From Cardiocondyla obscurior (Eukaryota; Arthropoda; Insecta; Hymenoptera; Formicidae): a stretch of DNA of 64,000 nucleotides. Below the pieces are notes generated by a model. That model searched no databases and was not told the DNA's origin. It saw nothing but the letters and a program-made list of their open reading frames with translations. The stretch covers positions 5,935,001-5,999,000 of the forward strand of contig NC_091870.1 in the NCBI RefSeq assembly GCF_019399895.1. Direction: 5' to 3'. The number at the start of each line of letters is the position of its first letter. Position 1 is the stretch's first letter. Both the position numbers and the translations under genes were made by a program. Positions 34,601 through 47,027 of the stretch are shown here, piece by piece.

Positions 34601-37600
34601 TTTATAGGTACTCCAATTATACCAAATTTGTAATTTAAATCACGGATTAATGATGGTTGGCCCAAGTGGATCTGGTAAAACAACGGCTTGGAAGGTGTTA
34701 CTTAAAGCATTAGAGCGATTTGAAGGCATAGAAAGTGTCGCTCATGTAATTGACCCCAAAGCGATTAGTAAAGAAACGTTATACGGCGTGTTAGATCCGA
34801 ATACACGTGAATGGACAGACGGATTATTCACACATATATTGAGAAAGATAATTGATAACGTCAGAGGTGAAATTAACAAACGACAATGGATCATATTTGA
34901 CGGAGATGTCGATCCGGAATGGGTCGAAAATCTGAATTCGGTGTTGGACGATAACAAGCTTCTCACTTTGCCCAATGGTGAACGCTTAAGCTTACCACCA
35001 AACGTGAGAGTTATGTTCGAAGTGCAAGATCTTAAATACGCTACTTTGGCCACTGTATCGCGATGCGGTATGGTTTGGTTCTCGGAAGATGTGCTTTCAA
35101 CAGAAATGATATTTGAAAATTACATGCTACGCTTACGAAATATTCCATTAGAGGATGGCGAAGACGATAATCTCGGCAAGAAAGCTTCAGATAAAGAAGA
35201 TACTATATCACCTACATTATCAGTGCAGAGAGAAATCGCTAGTATTATGCAGAGTTATTTCGCTTCTGACGGTTTAGTAGTGAGATGTTTAGAATATGCC
35301 ATGAAGCAAGAACATATAATGGATTTTACGCGCTTACGAGCTCTCAGTTCTCTATTTTCTATGCTAAATCAAGCTGTTCGCAATGTACTGCAATACAATC
35401 ACTCTCACATAGATTTTCCTTTGCCGATCGAACAGCTGGAACGTTACATGCCCAAGTGCTTGGTCTACGCGCTCCTATGGAGTTTTGCGGGAGACGCCAA
35501 ATTAAAAGTTAGATCTGACCTGGGTGATTTCATTAGATCTATCACAACTGTACCTTTACCTTCTCAAAATAATATACCTATTATAGACTTTGAAGTAAAT
35601 ATACATGGCGAATGGTTACCTTGGAGCAACAAAGTTCCTCAGATTGAAGTGGAAACTCATAAGGTAGCTAGCCCAGATATTGTCGTGCCGACTTTAGATA
35701 CCGTAAGGCACGAAAGTTTACTGTATACTTGGCTAGCCGAGCATAAACCTTTAGGTAAGTAATTATTTATAACTATTACTTATAAATATATTAATTGATT
35801 TATTATTTACGTTTCTAAAAGTATAATTTGTTTTTTTTTTATATTTAGTTCTTTGTGGACCACCTGGCTCTGGTAAAACTATGACGTTATTCTCTGCTTT
35901 GCGAGCACTTCCTGATATGGAGGTTGTTGGACTTAACTTTTCTTCCGCAACGACACCCGAACTGTTACTTAAAACGTTCGATCACTATTGCGAATATCGT
36001 AAAACGCCTAACGGTGTTGTACTTTCACCGGTGCAATTAGGCAAATGGCTGGTTTTGTTCTGTGATGAGATTAATTTACCTGATATGGATAATTATGGAA
36101 CGCAACGTGTAATCTCTTTCTTGAGACAATTGGTAGAACATAAAGGCTTTTATAGAACCAGTGATCAAGCATGGGTGTCTCTGGAAAGAATTCAGTTTGT
36201 AGGTGCTTGTAATCCACCTACAGATCCCGGCAGAAAACCTCTTAGTCATAGATTTTTGAGACACGTACCCGTTATTTATGTTGATTACCCCGGAGAAACC
36301 TCATTGAAGCAGATTTACGGTACATTTACGCGCGCCATGCTCAGGTAAGTTTTGTCTGTTTAAATATAATCTTCAAAATAGATTACTACAACCGCTTTAA
36401 TTACTTTAATTTATTAAACAATTAAAGAAAAAAAATGTTTATTTTGCATTAATTTTATTTATTTATTTTTATTTATTTTATTTTATTTTATTTATTTATA
36501 AAATTATATTTGCATTTATACTCGCTACATTTTATTTTAAGATATATTTCCTTTTTCTTAAATAACAAAATTATTACAAATATTAATTAATACGAAAAAA
36601 ACTTTAAAAAAAAAATTTTTATTGTAGATTGACACCTAATTTGAGAGGCTACGCAGAACCTTTAACGAACGCAATGGTAGAGTTCTATCTGGCTTCCCAG
36701 GAGAGATTTACTCAGGATATGCAACCGCACTATGTGTACTCACCTCGTGAAATGACACGTTGGGTGCGTGGTATTTGCGAAGCTATTAGACCGCTTGACA
36801 ATCTCTCTGTGGAAGGTTTGGTGCGCTTATGGGCCCACGAGGCTCTTCGTCTATTCCAAGATAGGTTGGTGGAGGAATCTGAAAGAGCTTGGACAAACAA
36901 GAATATAGATATCGTGGCTCTGAAACACTTTATGTCAGTTGATAGAGAGAAAGCATTAGCTAGACCAATTTTATACAGCAACTGGCTATCAAAAGATTAT
37001 GTGCCAGTGAATAGAGAGGAATTGAGAGATTACGTTCGTGCGAGATTAAAAGTATTCTATGAAGAAGAGCTGGACGTACCACTTGTACTTTTTGACGAAG
37101 TTCTTGAACATGTCTTACGAATCGACAGAATTTTCCGACAGCCTCAGGGACACTTGTTACTGATTGGCGTTTCTGGCGCTGGTAAAACTACTTTATCGAG
37201 ATTTGTTGCGTGGATGAATGGTTTGTCCATTTTCCAAATTAAGGTAATTTTAATGCTGCTTTATCTTTACTTTGAAAATAACAAATAAGTCTCTTAATCA
37301 ATCAATATCTTCGATTAGGTACACAATAAATATACCGGTGAAGATTTCGATGAAGACTTACGACAGGTGTTGAGAAGATCCGGTTGCAAGGACGAAAAGA
37401 TAGCGTTTATTCTCGACGAATCTAACGTGCTGGATTCCGGTTTCCTTGAGCGTATGAACACATTGCTCGCTAATGGAGAAGTGCCCGGATTATTTGAGGG
37501 TGACGAATACACCACACTTATGACGCAATGTAAAGAAGGTGCTCAACGAGAAGGACTAATGTTGGATTCCAATGAAGAATTGTACAAATGGTTCACTGGC

Positions 37601-40600
37601 CAAGTTATGAAAAATCTGCACGTCGTGTTTACAATGAATCCAAATACAGATGGACTGAAAGATCGTGCGGCGACATCGCCTGCATTATTTAACAGATGTG
37701 TCCTTAATTGGTTTGGCGACTGGTCAGACAATGCATTATTCCAAGTCGGCAAAGAATTTACTAACCGAGTCGATTTAGAAAGACCCATGTGGAGATGTCC
37801 AGACTTTTTCCCGTCTGTATGCTCTTTAATTCCGGCGCAACCGGCACACAGAGACGCCGTAATAAATGCATGCGTTTATGTTCATCAGACTTTGCACAAA
37901 GCAAATACGCGGCTGGCCAAGAGAGGTGCCAGAACAATGACGATCACACCACGTCATTATTTAGATTTTATTAATCATTTTGTCAAATTATATCAAGAGA
38001 AAAGAAGTGACTTAGAGGAACAACAATTACATCTTAATGTCGGTCTGAGTAAAATTGCTGAAACAGTTGAGCAGGTGGAGGAAATGCAGAAAAGTTTAGC
38101 TGTTAAATCCGAGGTAAAATACAAACTAAATTTTTTTTTAATCTTAATAGCATAGAATTTTTTACATCTGTAATATCTTGTTTTTATTTATTTGTTTTTT
38201 TATATATATAGAAATTGAAAGCTAAGAATGACGCTGCTAATGCAAAATTAAGACAAATGGTCAAAGATCAACAAGAAGCTGAAAAGAAAAAGGTACAGAG
38301 TCAAGAAATTCAACAACAATTGGAAATTCAAACCGTAACTATAAACCAAAAGAGGGACGATGTCATGGCAGATCTTGCACTGGTGGAACCAGCTGTTATT
38401 GATGCTCAAACTGGTATATATCTTTTTCAGTATTTTTTCTTTTTTTTTTAAGCGTATATTATTTCTTTATTTTACAAACATATGTGTTTATTTTTATTGT
38501 AATTTGCTTTACGTTTTTTAATTACTTTCGTTGCAAAACTGCGACTATAACTTTGCGTTGAAAAACGTTTGCATATTACGTATAGCCGTGAAGGCAATTA
38601 AACGACAGCATCTCGTCGAGATTCGGTCCATGGCGAATCCGCCGGCAGTAGTAAAGCTGGCACTCGAATCTATATGCCTGTTACTTGAGGAAAATGCCAC
38701 CGATTGGAAGCAAATTCGTGCCATTATAATGAAGGACAACTTTATTCCTACAATCGTCAATTTCAATACGGAAAATATCATGTAAGCGACGCGAGACTGC
38801 TGAATATTCAACGTTCACGCACGTGGGATTCTAACACGAAATACAGGCTGCAGTTTATAACAACTTAATACGTGTCATCTTTTTGTACACGTTGATTTAA
38901 GCGTACTCAGCGTCGCTGCGTCATTACAACTGCAAGGAGAACGTATAACGCCAATATTTTAAAGAAAATATATTGCAAATAGCGAAAATATTTCATTGGA
39001 TCGTTTATATATCTTTGCAAATGTAAAGATGCGACGTAATATATGTATAATGTTATGTTACTTATGTTGCTTCTACGTTTAACACTAGGTCAGCTGTACA
39101 GGAAGACCAGCATCCTCTTTCGCCTAACTTAATTTTCTCTAATGCCTGCGCACTTTCTTCCTTGTACTAAATAATGCCTTCTTTGATTGTTCCTACAGCG
39201 GTGAAATCAATAAAGAAACAACATTTAGTTGAAGTTCGCTCCATGGCGAATCCGCCGGCGATTGTGAAGGTCGCATTGGAATCTATCTGCCTGTTGCTCG
39301 GCGAAAACGCCAGCGACTGGAAATCTATCCGTGCGGTTGTTATGAGGGACAATTTTATCACTAATATTGTCACTAATTTCAGTACCGGGGACATTACGTA
39401 AGCATGCATTCATTATTTGTTTTCTTGCGATAACGAAAGATCAGTTGTCACAAATTTAAGATAGAATATCTTACCGTATCGTATATCTTGTAATTAGCGT
39501 TAATTCGTAATACGACTATATATTTTAACTGCACAGTTGCAATAAAAATAATATTTATAACTAGTGATTTTACGATCTTTAAACGTGTTTGATGATCTCA
39601 TTTTTTATTTATTTATTTTTTTTTTTTGATCGTTGAAATTTGAATTATGTCGAAAATATGAGATTTTGTAAAATAAGTAAATCTGAATGAAATGTTTTTT
39701 TACACTTACCTCCGATATATTATAACAAACTTGTGATAATCAGATTTTTTATAAATATTGCCAAGCAATTCTAAGACCGCTTTGAAACAAACAATGTACA
39801 TATTAATGTTTTAACGGTAAAGATTGTTGTGTATGTTCACCATGATTCTTTTATTGCATGTTAACAATGTTCGATTAATATTAATATAATAATAATATGT
39901 TACTAACATTAATTGCTTAAATTTGTTTGATAAAAACAATCGGGTTAATAGCATATATGAAGTACAGTAAAATTGCTTTCTTAAGTTTTAATTTTTTTTA
40001 ATGTTGAAAAAAAGAAATAAGTTATAAAAAATATTTTTATATAATTTAAAGTATTACGTTAAAAATCGAATAAAAGATTATTTTACTTTCAACATAACAA
40101 AAACTAATAATTTTTTAATTTAGCGACGAGGTAAGGGAAAAAATGAAGAGCCGCTATTTGAGCAATCCCGATTATAACTTCGAGAAAGTTAATCGTGCCA
40201 GCTTGGCTTGTGGCCCTATGGTGAAATGGGCTATTGCACAGGTAATATTCCTTGCTTGAAATCTGAAAAAGATAACATTATACATTTAAATAAAAAAAAG
40301 ACATTTTTTAAATAAATATATTTTTAGATCGAGTATGCTGACATGTTAAAACGAGTTGAACCTTTGCGCGATGAGCTTTCTTCTTTGGAACGACAAGCAG
40401 ATACTAATAAACTGAAGGGTGAAGAAGTGCAAAATTTGATCGTTCAATTGGAGCAGAGCATATTCGCGTACAAAGAAGAATACGCTCAACTTATCTCACA
40501 GGCGCAAGCCATCAAAGCCGATCTTGAAAACGTGCAAGCTAAGGTGAACAGATCAATTGCTTTATTAAAATCCTTGGTCATCGAAAGGGAACGATGGGAA

Positions 40601-43600
40601 GCAACAAGTGAAACATTTAAAAGTCAAATGTCCACGATAATAGGAGATGTTTTATTATCTTCCGCCTTCTTGGCTTACGCTGGCTATTTCGATCAACACG
40701 TGAGTTCCAATTCTTAAAAAATTTTTTTTTTTTTTTTTTTACATTTAGAGTGATAAATTGTGTTAATTTATAAACGTATTTTATTTTAGTATCGGCAAAA
40801 TCTCTTCACAACATGGTGTCAACATCTACAGCATGCAAACTTGCAATTTAGACCTGATATCGCGAGAACGGAGTACTTGTCGAATCCGGACGAGCGTTTG
40901 AGATGGCAGGCGAATGCGCTGCCGACCGATGATCTTTGCACTGAGAATGCGATTATGTTGAAGCGCTTTAACAGATATCCGTTGATCATTGATCCATCCG
41001 GACAGGCAACAGAATTTATTCTGAACGAATTTAAAGATCGAAAAATTACGAAGACCAGTTTCTTGGACGATTCATTTAGGAAAAATCTCGAGAGTGCTTT
41101 ACGATTCGGTAATCCCCTCTTGGTTCAAGATGTGGAGAATTACGATCCTATATTGAATCCTGTATTGAACCGAGAATTGAGACGAACAGGTGGACGCGTG
41201 TTAATTACGCTTGGCGATCAAGATATAGATCTCTCACCTTCTTTCGTCATCTTTTTGTCGACGAGAGATCCAACGGTGGAATTCCCTCCAGATATCTGTT
41301 CAAGAGTTACGTTTGTTAACTTTACCGTTACTAGAAGCTCTTTGCAGAGTCAATGTTTGAATCAAGTGTTGAAAGCTGAACGTCCAGATATTGACGAGAA
41401 GAGATCCGATCAGCTCAAGCTTCAAGGAGAATTCCATCTGAGGTTACGGCAACTCGAAAAGTCTCTGTTGCAAGCATTGAACGACGCCAAGGGTAAGATT
41501 CTTGATGACGATTCCGTGATTACCACTCTCGAGACCCTGAAACAAGAGGCCGACGAAATTAGTAAAAAAGTGGAGGAAACCGACAAAGTTATAGCGGAAA
41601 TTGAGACGGTTTCGCAACAATACATGCCTTTATCTCAAGCATGTTCAAATATGTATTTCACGATGGATAGTCTCAATCAGATGCACTTCTTGTATCAATA
41701 TTCACTAAAGATGTTCCTAGATATCTTTACGTTCGTATTATCACAAAATCCAAAATTATCTAGCATAACGGATTATGAACAGCGACTTATACAAATCACG
41801 CGCGATCTATTTTCCGTCTGTTACGAACGAGTTGCTCGAGGAATGCTACACACGGACCGGCTGACTTTTGCTCTGCTATTATGCCGTATTCACTTGAAAG
41901 GCATACCTTCGGAATCCACATACGATAGCGAGTTCACGTTCTTTTTGCGCGGTAAAGAAGGCGTGCTTAACATTCGAGCGGCTCCAATACCTAATCTTAG
42001 TTCAGAACAGCAAGAAGCAATGATGCGTCTGAGTATAAGATTGCCTGCCTTTAAGAAGCTCGCGGAGAAAATTCAAGAAAATTCAGAATTTGGTGCGTGG
42101 CTGCAGTCGTCTACACCTGAAACATGCGTGCCGAAGGTCTGGGATGAGGAGAAGCCGTTATCACCCACGGGAACGGCGATGCATCAGTTATTGATAATAC
42201 AAGCTTTCCGACCGGACCGCGTAATTGCAGCCGCGTCCTTGGTAGTAGCTTCAGCTTTCAACGAGTTTTTCATGCCTGCCGCGGAGGCTGAACTCGATTT
42301 CGCATCCGTTGTAGAGAATCAATTGAAAGCCACTGTGCCAGCTTTATTGTGTTCGGTACCAGGCTTTGATGCTTCAGGTAGAGTGGATGATCTAGCCGTA
42401 GAATTAGGCAAAGAAATAGCCAGCATCGCTATCGGATCGGCGGAAGGATTCAATCAGGCTGATAGAGCTATAAACATGGCTGTGAAGGCTGGAAGATGGG
42501 TATTATTGAAAAATGTACATCTTGCTCCGCAATGGTTGGTGCAACTAGAAAAGAAACTGCACAGTCTTCAGCCGCACGCTGGTTTTCGACTATTTTTAAC
42601 AATGGAGATTAATCCTAAAGTGCCGGTGAATCTATTGAGAGCTGGCAGGATTTTCGTGTTCGAGCCTCCTCCTGGTATCCGTGCAAATTTATTACGTACA
42701 TTTAGCACCGTACCTGCTTCAAGAATGATGCGAGCGCCCAACGAGAGAGCCCGTCTTTATTTCTTGCTTGCGTGGTTCCATGCAATCGTACAGGAACGTC
42801 TGCGTTACGCGCCGTTAGGCTGGGCAAAACATTACGAATTCAACGAAAGCGATCTCAGAGTCGCCTGCGACACTCTCGATACGTGGATCGAAGCTACGGC
42901 TATGGGTAGGACGAACCTACCACCGGAGAAAGTACCTTGGGATGCTCTAGTAACTCTTCTCTCTCAATGTATCTATGGTGGTAAGATTGACAACGATTTC
43001 GATCAACGTCTCCTAGCTTCTTTCCTGCGTAAGCTCTTCACTCCGCGTTCGTTCGAAGCTGACTTCGCTCTTGTCGCGAATATCGACGGCGCACAGAGCA
43101 ATCAACGGCACATCACCATGCCGGACGGCACGAGGCGCGACCACTTTTTGAAATGGATCGAATCTCTTTCGGACAGACAAACACCTTCTTGGCTTGGTCT
43201 GCCGAATAACGCGGAAAAAGTGCTTTTAACCACAAGAGGAACCGATTTAGTTTCCAAGCTTCTTAAGATGCAGCAGTTGGAAGATGAGGATGAATTAGCG
43301 TATTCGAACGAGGAATCTCTAGATATGCCGAGGGAAGCTGAGGCGGATGGTCGACCGTCTTGGATGAGGACCTTGCACAATTCAGCCTCTACATGGTTAC
43401 AATTACTACCAAAGAATCTACAGATCTTGAAGAGAACAGTTGAGAATATCAAAGACCCGTTGTACAGATACTTTGAAAGGGAAGTCAACAGTGGTGCGAA
43501 ATTACTTCAAGATGTTATCCATGATTTGGAGGACGTCGTATTAATTTGTCAAGTAAGCGTCTTACTTCTATTCAATTATTTCTTAAATATAAAAGGGAAC

Positions 43601-44513
43601 TATTGTTTCGGATAACTGTAATTTACATTATTTCGGATAACTGTAATTTACATTATTTCGGATAACTGTAATTTACATTATTTCAACAGGGTGAGAAGAA
43701 ACAGACAAATTATCACAGAACGATGCTATCTGAGTTAGTGAAAGGTATTCTGCCCGGCGGTTGGAGGAGATATACCGTGCCAAGAGGCTGTACAGTCATA
43801 CAATGGATCACAGATTTTAGTCATAGAGTCTCGCAGCTACAAGAAGTTTCACGTTTAGTTTCTCAAGGCGGAGCTAAGGAGATAAAGGTTTATTTCGATT
43901 TTTATCATTGCACTATTTTAGAATTATAATCACTAAATAATTATTTAATTATTTAAATATGCTTAACATAATTATTCAATTAAAAAAAAAAAAAAAAAAG
44001 AAAGAAATATTTTTTTTATTGAACTTACCTAAATAAAATTCGACGTAAAATTATAATTCAATTATAATTGCATTTCAGAGTTTTCCAGTTTGGTTGGGAG
44101 GTTTACTGAATCCTGAGGCTTATATTACAGCAACCAGGCAATGCATCGCTCAGGCTAATAGTTGGTCACTCGAGGAACTGCAATTGAACGTAACTATCGG
44201 TGACGGTGATAACATTGCCACAGATGATTGCTCCTTCGCTGTTACTGGTTTAAAACTGCAAGGCGCGCAATGTAAAGATAACCAGTTGTATTTAACTTCG
44301 ACTATCATGACTGATTTACCAGTCACTATGCTAAGATGGGCACGATCAGCTACGGAAGATATCAGAAAGGGCAAATTGTCCTTGCCGGTTTATTTAAACA
44401 GCACTCGTACCGAATTGCTATTTACTGTCGATTTGAATATTGCTCCTAGTCAAGAACCGCACAGTTTTTATGAGAGGGGGGTTGCTGTATTAACATCCAC
44501 TGCTTTGAATTAA
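25614..44513 (+). CDS. Dhc64C: Cytoplasmic dynein 1 heavy chain
   Basis: Coding exons: 25614-25857, 26472-28084, 28178-28313, 28449-28822, 29685-29756, 29856-33206, 33279-33673, 33756-34066, 34148-34236, 34608-35754, 35849-36344, 36628-37243, 37319-38113, 38212-38413, 38586-38781 or 39199-39397, 40124-40241, 40328-40699, 40790-43552, 43690-43887, 44079-44513. All phases agree, giving 4,640 or 4,641 residues, the family length. Residues 1 to about 1870 are tail and linker. P-loops are GPAGTGKT at 1897 (AAA1), GPSGSGKT at 2213 (AAA2), GPPGSGKT at 2581 (AAA3) and GVSGAGKT at 2923 (AAA4). The stalk and microtubule-binding domain lie around 3190-3500, then AAA5, AAA6 and the C-terminal domain ending RGVAVLTSTALN. 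This is the force-generating subunit of the minus-end microtubule motor that moves organelles, RNA and chromosomes. The longest introns are 28823-29684 and 25858-26471. Confidence 0.97.
34418..34447 (+). CDS. Dhc64C: Candidate 30-nt cassette microexon of dynein heavy chain
   Basis: Between the exons 34148-34236 and 34608-35754 lies ACATTAAG, then 30 bases, then GTGAGAT, a strong donor. The 30 bases read DFVGATWIEK in phase 0, the phase of both neighbours, so inclusion would add ten residues just before the AAA2 P-loop segment (VLQLYQ). The peptide resembles the end of the preceding exon (GGAWQEK), as if copied from it. Not counted in the main length. Expression is unproven. Confidence 0.5.
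38586..38781 (+). CDS. Dhc64C: Dynein heavy chain MTBD exon, copy a (mutually exclusive)
   Basis: It encodes the segment from AVKAIKRQHLVEIRSM to NFNTENI, residues about 3281-3345, the first half of the microtubule-binding domain including helix H1 (SMANPPAVVKLALESICLLL). Entry phase 1 and exit phase 2 are the same as copy b. Acceptor is TACGTATAG with a weak pyrimidine tract; donor is GTAAGC. Its FIPTIVNF end is the more vertebrate-like of the two copies. Confidence 0.9.
39199..39397 (+). CDS. Dhc64C: Dynein heavy chain MTBD exon, copy b (mutually exclusive)
   Basis: It is homologous to copy a, which lies 417 bases upstream, over its full length, with about 16 substitutions, mostly conservative, and one extra codon (NIVTNF against TIV-NF). 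Acceptor TTCCTACAG has a good pyrimidine tract; donor is GTAAGC. Including both copies gives ATC GGT GAA ... AGT TGA, a stop within 12 codons. Skipping both gives GCG ACG AGG TAA. Exactly one copy must therefore be used. Confidence 0.9.
43606..43684 (+). repeat. Three tandem 25-bp repeats at a dynein intron end
   Basis: TTTCGGATAACTGTAATTTA plus CATTA repeats at 43606, 43631 and 43656, followed by a partial unit that runs into the acceptor TTTCAACAG of the exon at 43690. The array fills most of this 137-base intron. Confidence 0.85.
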
Positions 44514-44997
44514 TAAATGCTTAAATAGTTAAAATCCCGTTTAGAGCAAATTGTCCCGCTTATAAAAGCAAAGGAATATTATCGTAATAAAAAAAAAAAA
44601 AAAAAAAAAAAAAACAATTTAAGACATATAACTGCATGTTACATCATTTGTAAAGAAAAGAGAGCATAGTAACGTGCAACTTACTACAAATATTAAGTAT
44701 AAAAGCATGAAAGAAACATATATTTTACACTGAATTGCTTTTTCGTATCTTCAATAGATTTTATGCTGATGATACAGTTAAACTTAAATAATTTTTTTTA
44801 TCAATAAAATATAATTAAATGTACATCATCATTTCGTTTATAAAAATTACCATGCAGAAGGTTGTAATATATATATAGTTTATTTAATATTGTATACGTT
44901 TTTTAGATTTAAAATATAATTTTCTGTAACAAAACGATTGTTTGCCCAGATGTAAGAATCGAAATATTATAGAATTTGTAACATCTTAATGGCATCT

Positions 44998-45003
44998 AAT
45001 AAA
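44998..45003 (+). terminator. Candidate dynein heavy chain polyadenylation signal
   Basis: Canonical AATAAA 485 bases after the stop codon, in an AT-rich 3' flank. It is a better candidate than the AATAAA that overlaps the stop codon. Confidence 0.45.
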
Positions 45004-45099
45004 GTACTATAAAAAAAAAATTCTCAATATTTTTACTTATTATCCAACAATTTTTACTACATATTTTCGATGTACATCGTGCGATTAGCTAAGCAGCAA

Positions 45100-45270
45100 G
45101 AAACAAATCGACAAACTCGTCAATCGAGGGTTTTTTTTCGCGGCTCCGAACATCCGAAATCGTTCGAAAACTATTAAAAGGTATAGGAGTATAGAAGTAA
45201 GTTGCACGGCAAGAGTTTAGTTTCCCACCAATTTGTAATGGCCGCTACGAAATTAGCGGGAGCGCCGCTC
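45100..45270. mobile_element. Diverged single-arm copy of the 3.2-3.8 kb palindromic element
   Basis: It shares in order AAACTCGTCAATC, GAGGTTTTTT-CGCGG, TTCGAAAAC, AGGAGTATAGAA, AGTAAGTTG and TTCCCACCAA with 3325-3460. Only one arm is recognisable. It ends near GTAATGGCCGCTACG, like the centre of the full element (GTAATGGTTACTAC). Confidence 0.65.
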
Positions 45271-46586
45271 CCGGAGCGGTGTTTGCTAGCGACTGGCCCA
45301 TATAGACCATTCGAAATAATATAATTTTAATGTCACCGTCGCTTCGACAATCGGTAGTACGAGTCAACGCTGAAATGCTGTAAAATAAATTATACAATAA
45401 ATTAAAACAAAGCAAAATAAGATAAAATAAAATAACGACAGCTTTAGAATCCCCTTAAATGTAAAAGTTTTCTTTAAGAAAGAATTTCAAGAAGAAATAA
45501 CGCATGCGAAACGTTTCGTACCGTCTTTGTGCTATTAAAAAACAAATTCAATTTTTTTTTTCTTTTTTTTTTTTATTTCGTATTATAATTATTGTATTAC
45601 ATGTGTATGTCGTTATTTTTTGTACATTATTAAGTCAAAATTATTTTGCCCAGGGTACACGTTTGTATGTATGTAATGCACGTTTTAATGCCACGAATGC
45701 GAATCGCAAAATATTTACAAAAAAAATTGTACATTCGAAAAATTCGTGTTGAAGCACAAAAATATCTGTGCTGTAAATATATGCATTCGTGATAGAAAAA
45801 TAATTATAAAAATAAACGTATACAAAAATATATATATATATAAATGATGAGTATACATCACGGTGTACTAATAGAACAAAATAATTTTGAAGAAAACATA
45901 ATTATCAATAAAAAAATTAACAGAAGCAAATTAATACAACAAAAGAATTCAACTTCGGGTTTTGTTATTCCCATTATTGAACACAAAATATTAGAGTTTT
46001 ACTTAAATTATTATTGTATATTGTTACGCGTACTTATTCTATATATCTATATATTAACTATACATTTGTAAAATAAAGTGAAATAACATACTGATATATA
46101 TCTATTTTAAAATTAATTTAGTTAAGTTATATGAAAAACACAAATTACAATATTGCATTTTCTTTTAAGTGGACAATTATTTTCGAAATATGTGAAATAT
46201 AGTGAAGTGTTCTAGTAATTTAATTTAACTCAGCTTTGTGAAACTATAAATATGAAATATTATTTTAAAAATTATTATATCTCTACGTGTAAATTTATTG
46301 TACATAAACCTAATATATACAAAAAAAATTTTAATGATAAATTAAGTATATTTTAAACCTTAAAATGTCAACCAATTAAATTTCTTATCTCATTCAAAAC
46401 GAAGTTTTGCTTCAAATTCGCAATAAAAGTTTGGTTGATCTAAGACACTCTATTTCATTTATATTTATGTACATATATGAATATAGAAACTTCTATTTTA
46501 GTTGTACTACAATTTCAAAATACATTTACAATTAATTTTTGTATTACGAAACAACAAAATATCTTTTTCATTCAGATTATAAATAT

Positions 46587-46768
46587 CGTAAAGTTAAGGT
46601 CTTATTAGCGAAAGCTTTAACACTGTTTAACTTGTACCTGCTGATCAGTTTGTTATATTTTACTTAAACGAGTATAACCAAATATGATTAATGTAGCATA
46701 CAGATCAGCAGATACAAGCAGTACTAAAGCTATATTAAAGCTTTCCTTAATGCAGCATTAACTTTACG
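46587..46768. mobile_element. MITE-like inverted-repeat element, 182 bp
   Basis: It starts CGTAAAGTTAAGG and ends CATTAACTTTACG. Internal blocks are mirrored, including AAAGCTTTAA and CCTGCTGATCAG against GATCAGCAG. AT flanks both ends. No coding capacity. Confidence 0.65.
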
Positions 46769-47027
46769 ATTTTAATGATTTGAATAAAAAGGAAAAAGTT
46801 ACAAGTGCATTTTAAAATTATTGTACAAGTAAAATAATTGTTTTTATATTTATATGTGAAATATATATAATATACAGAATGTCCCAGATAAGCGGACTTT
46901 TATTATTGTACCTGCTGATGGGTATGCTATATGAGTCATGTCATTTAGCTTTACTTCAAAGTATCAGTCTTTATAATGATATTAAAATTGTGTAATAGTT
47001 CAATTATTTATTACATAGATTAAGACA
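46769..47027. other. 3' flank of the IAP gene
   Basis: AT-rich DNA beyond the IAP stop codon on the minus strand, probably its 3' untranslated region. The motif CAGAATGTCCCAG at about 46876-46888 resembles ends of other insect repeats, but no partner end was found. Confidence 0.5.

Larger units (their letters stand above)
44514..46586. other. Dynein 3' untranslated region and flank
   Basis: Very AT-rich. AATAAA occurs at 44512-44517, overlapping the stop, and at 44998-45003, the more likely functional site. An A run of about 26 bases lies at 44588-44614. A diverged repeat copy is described separately at 45100-45270. The rest carries no gene; short hydrophobic frames here are chance. Confidence 0.6.

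Noticed and set aside
44588..44614. A run that could mark a processed pseudogene tail
   Set aside because: It follows the dynein stop in ordinary 3' flank, with no retrocopy upstream and no target duplication seen.
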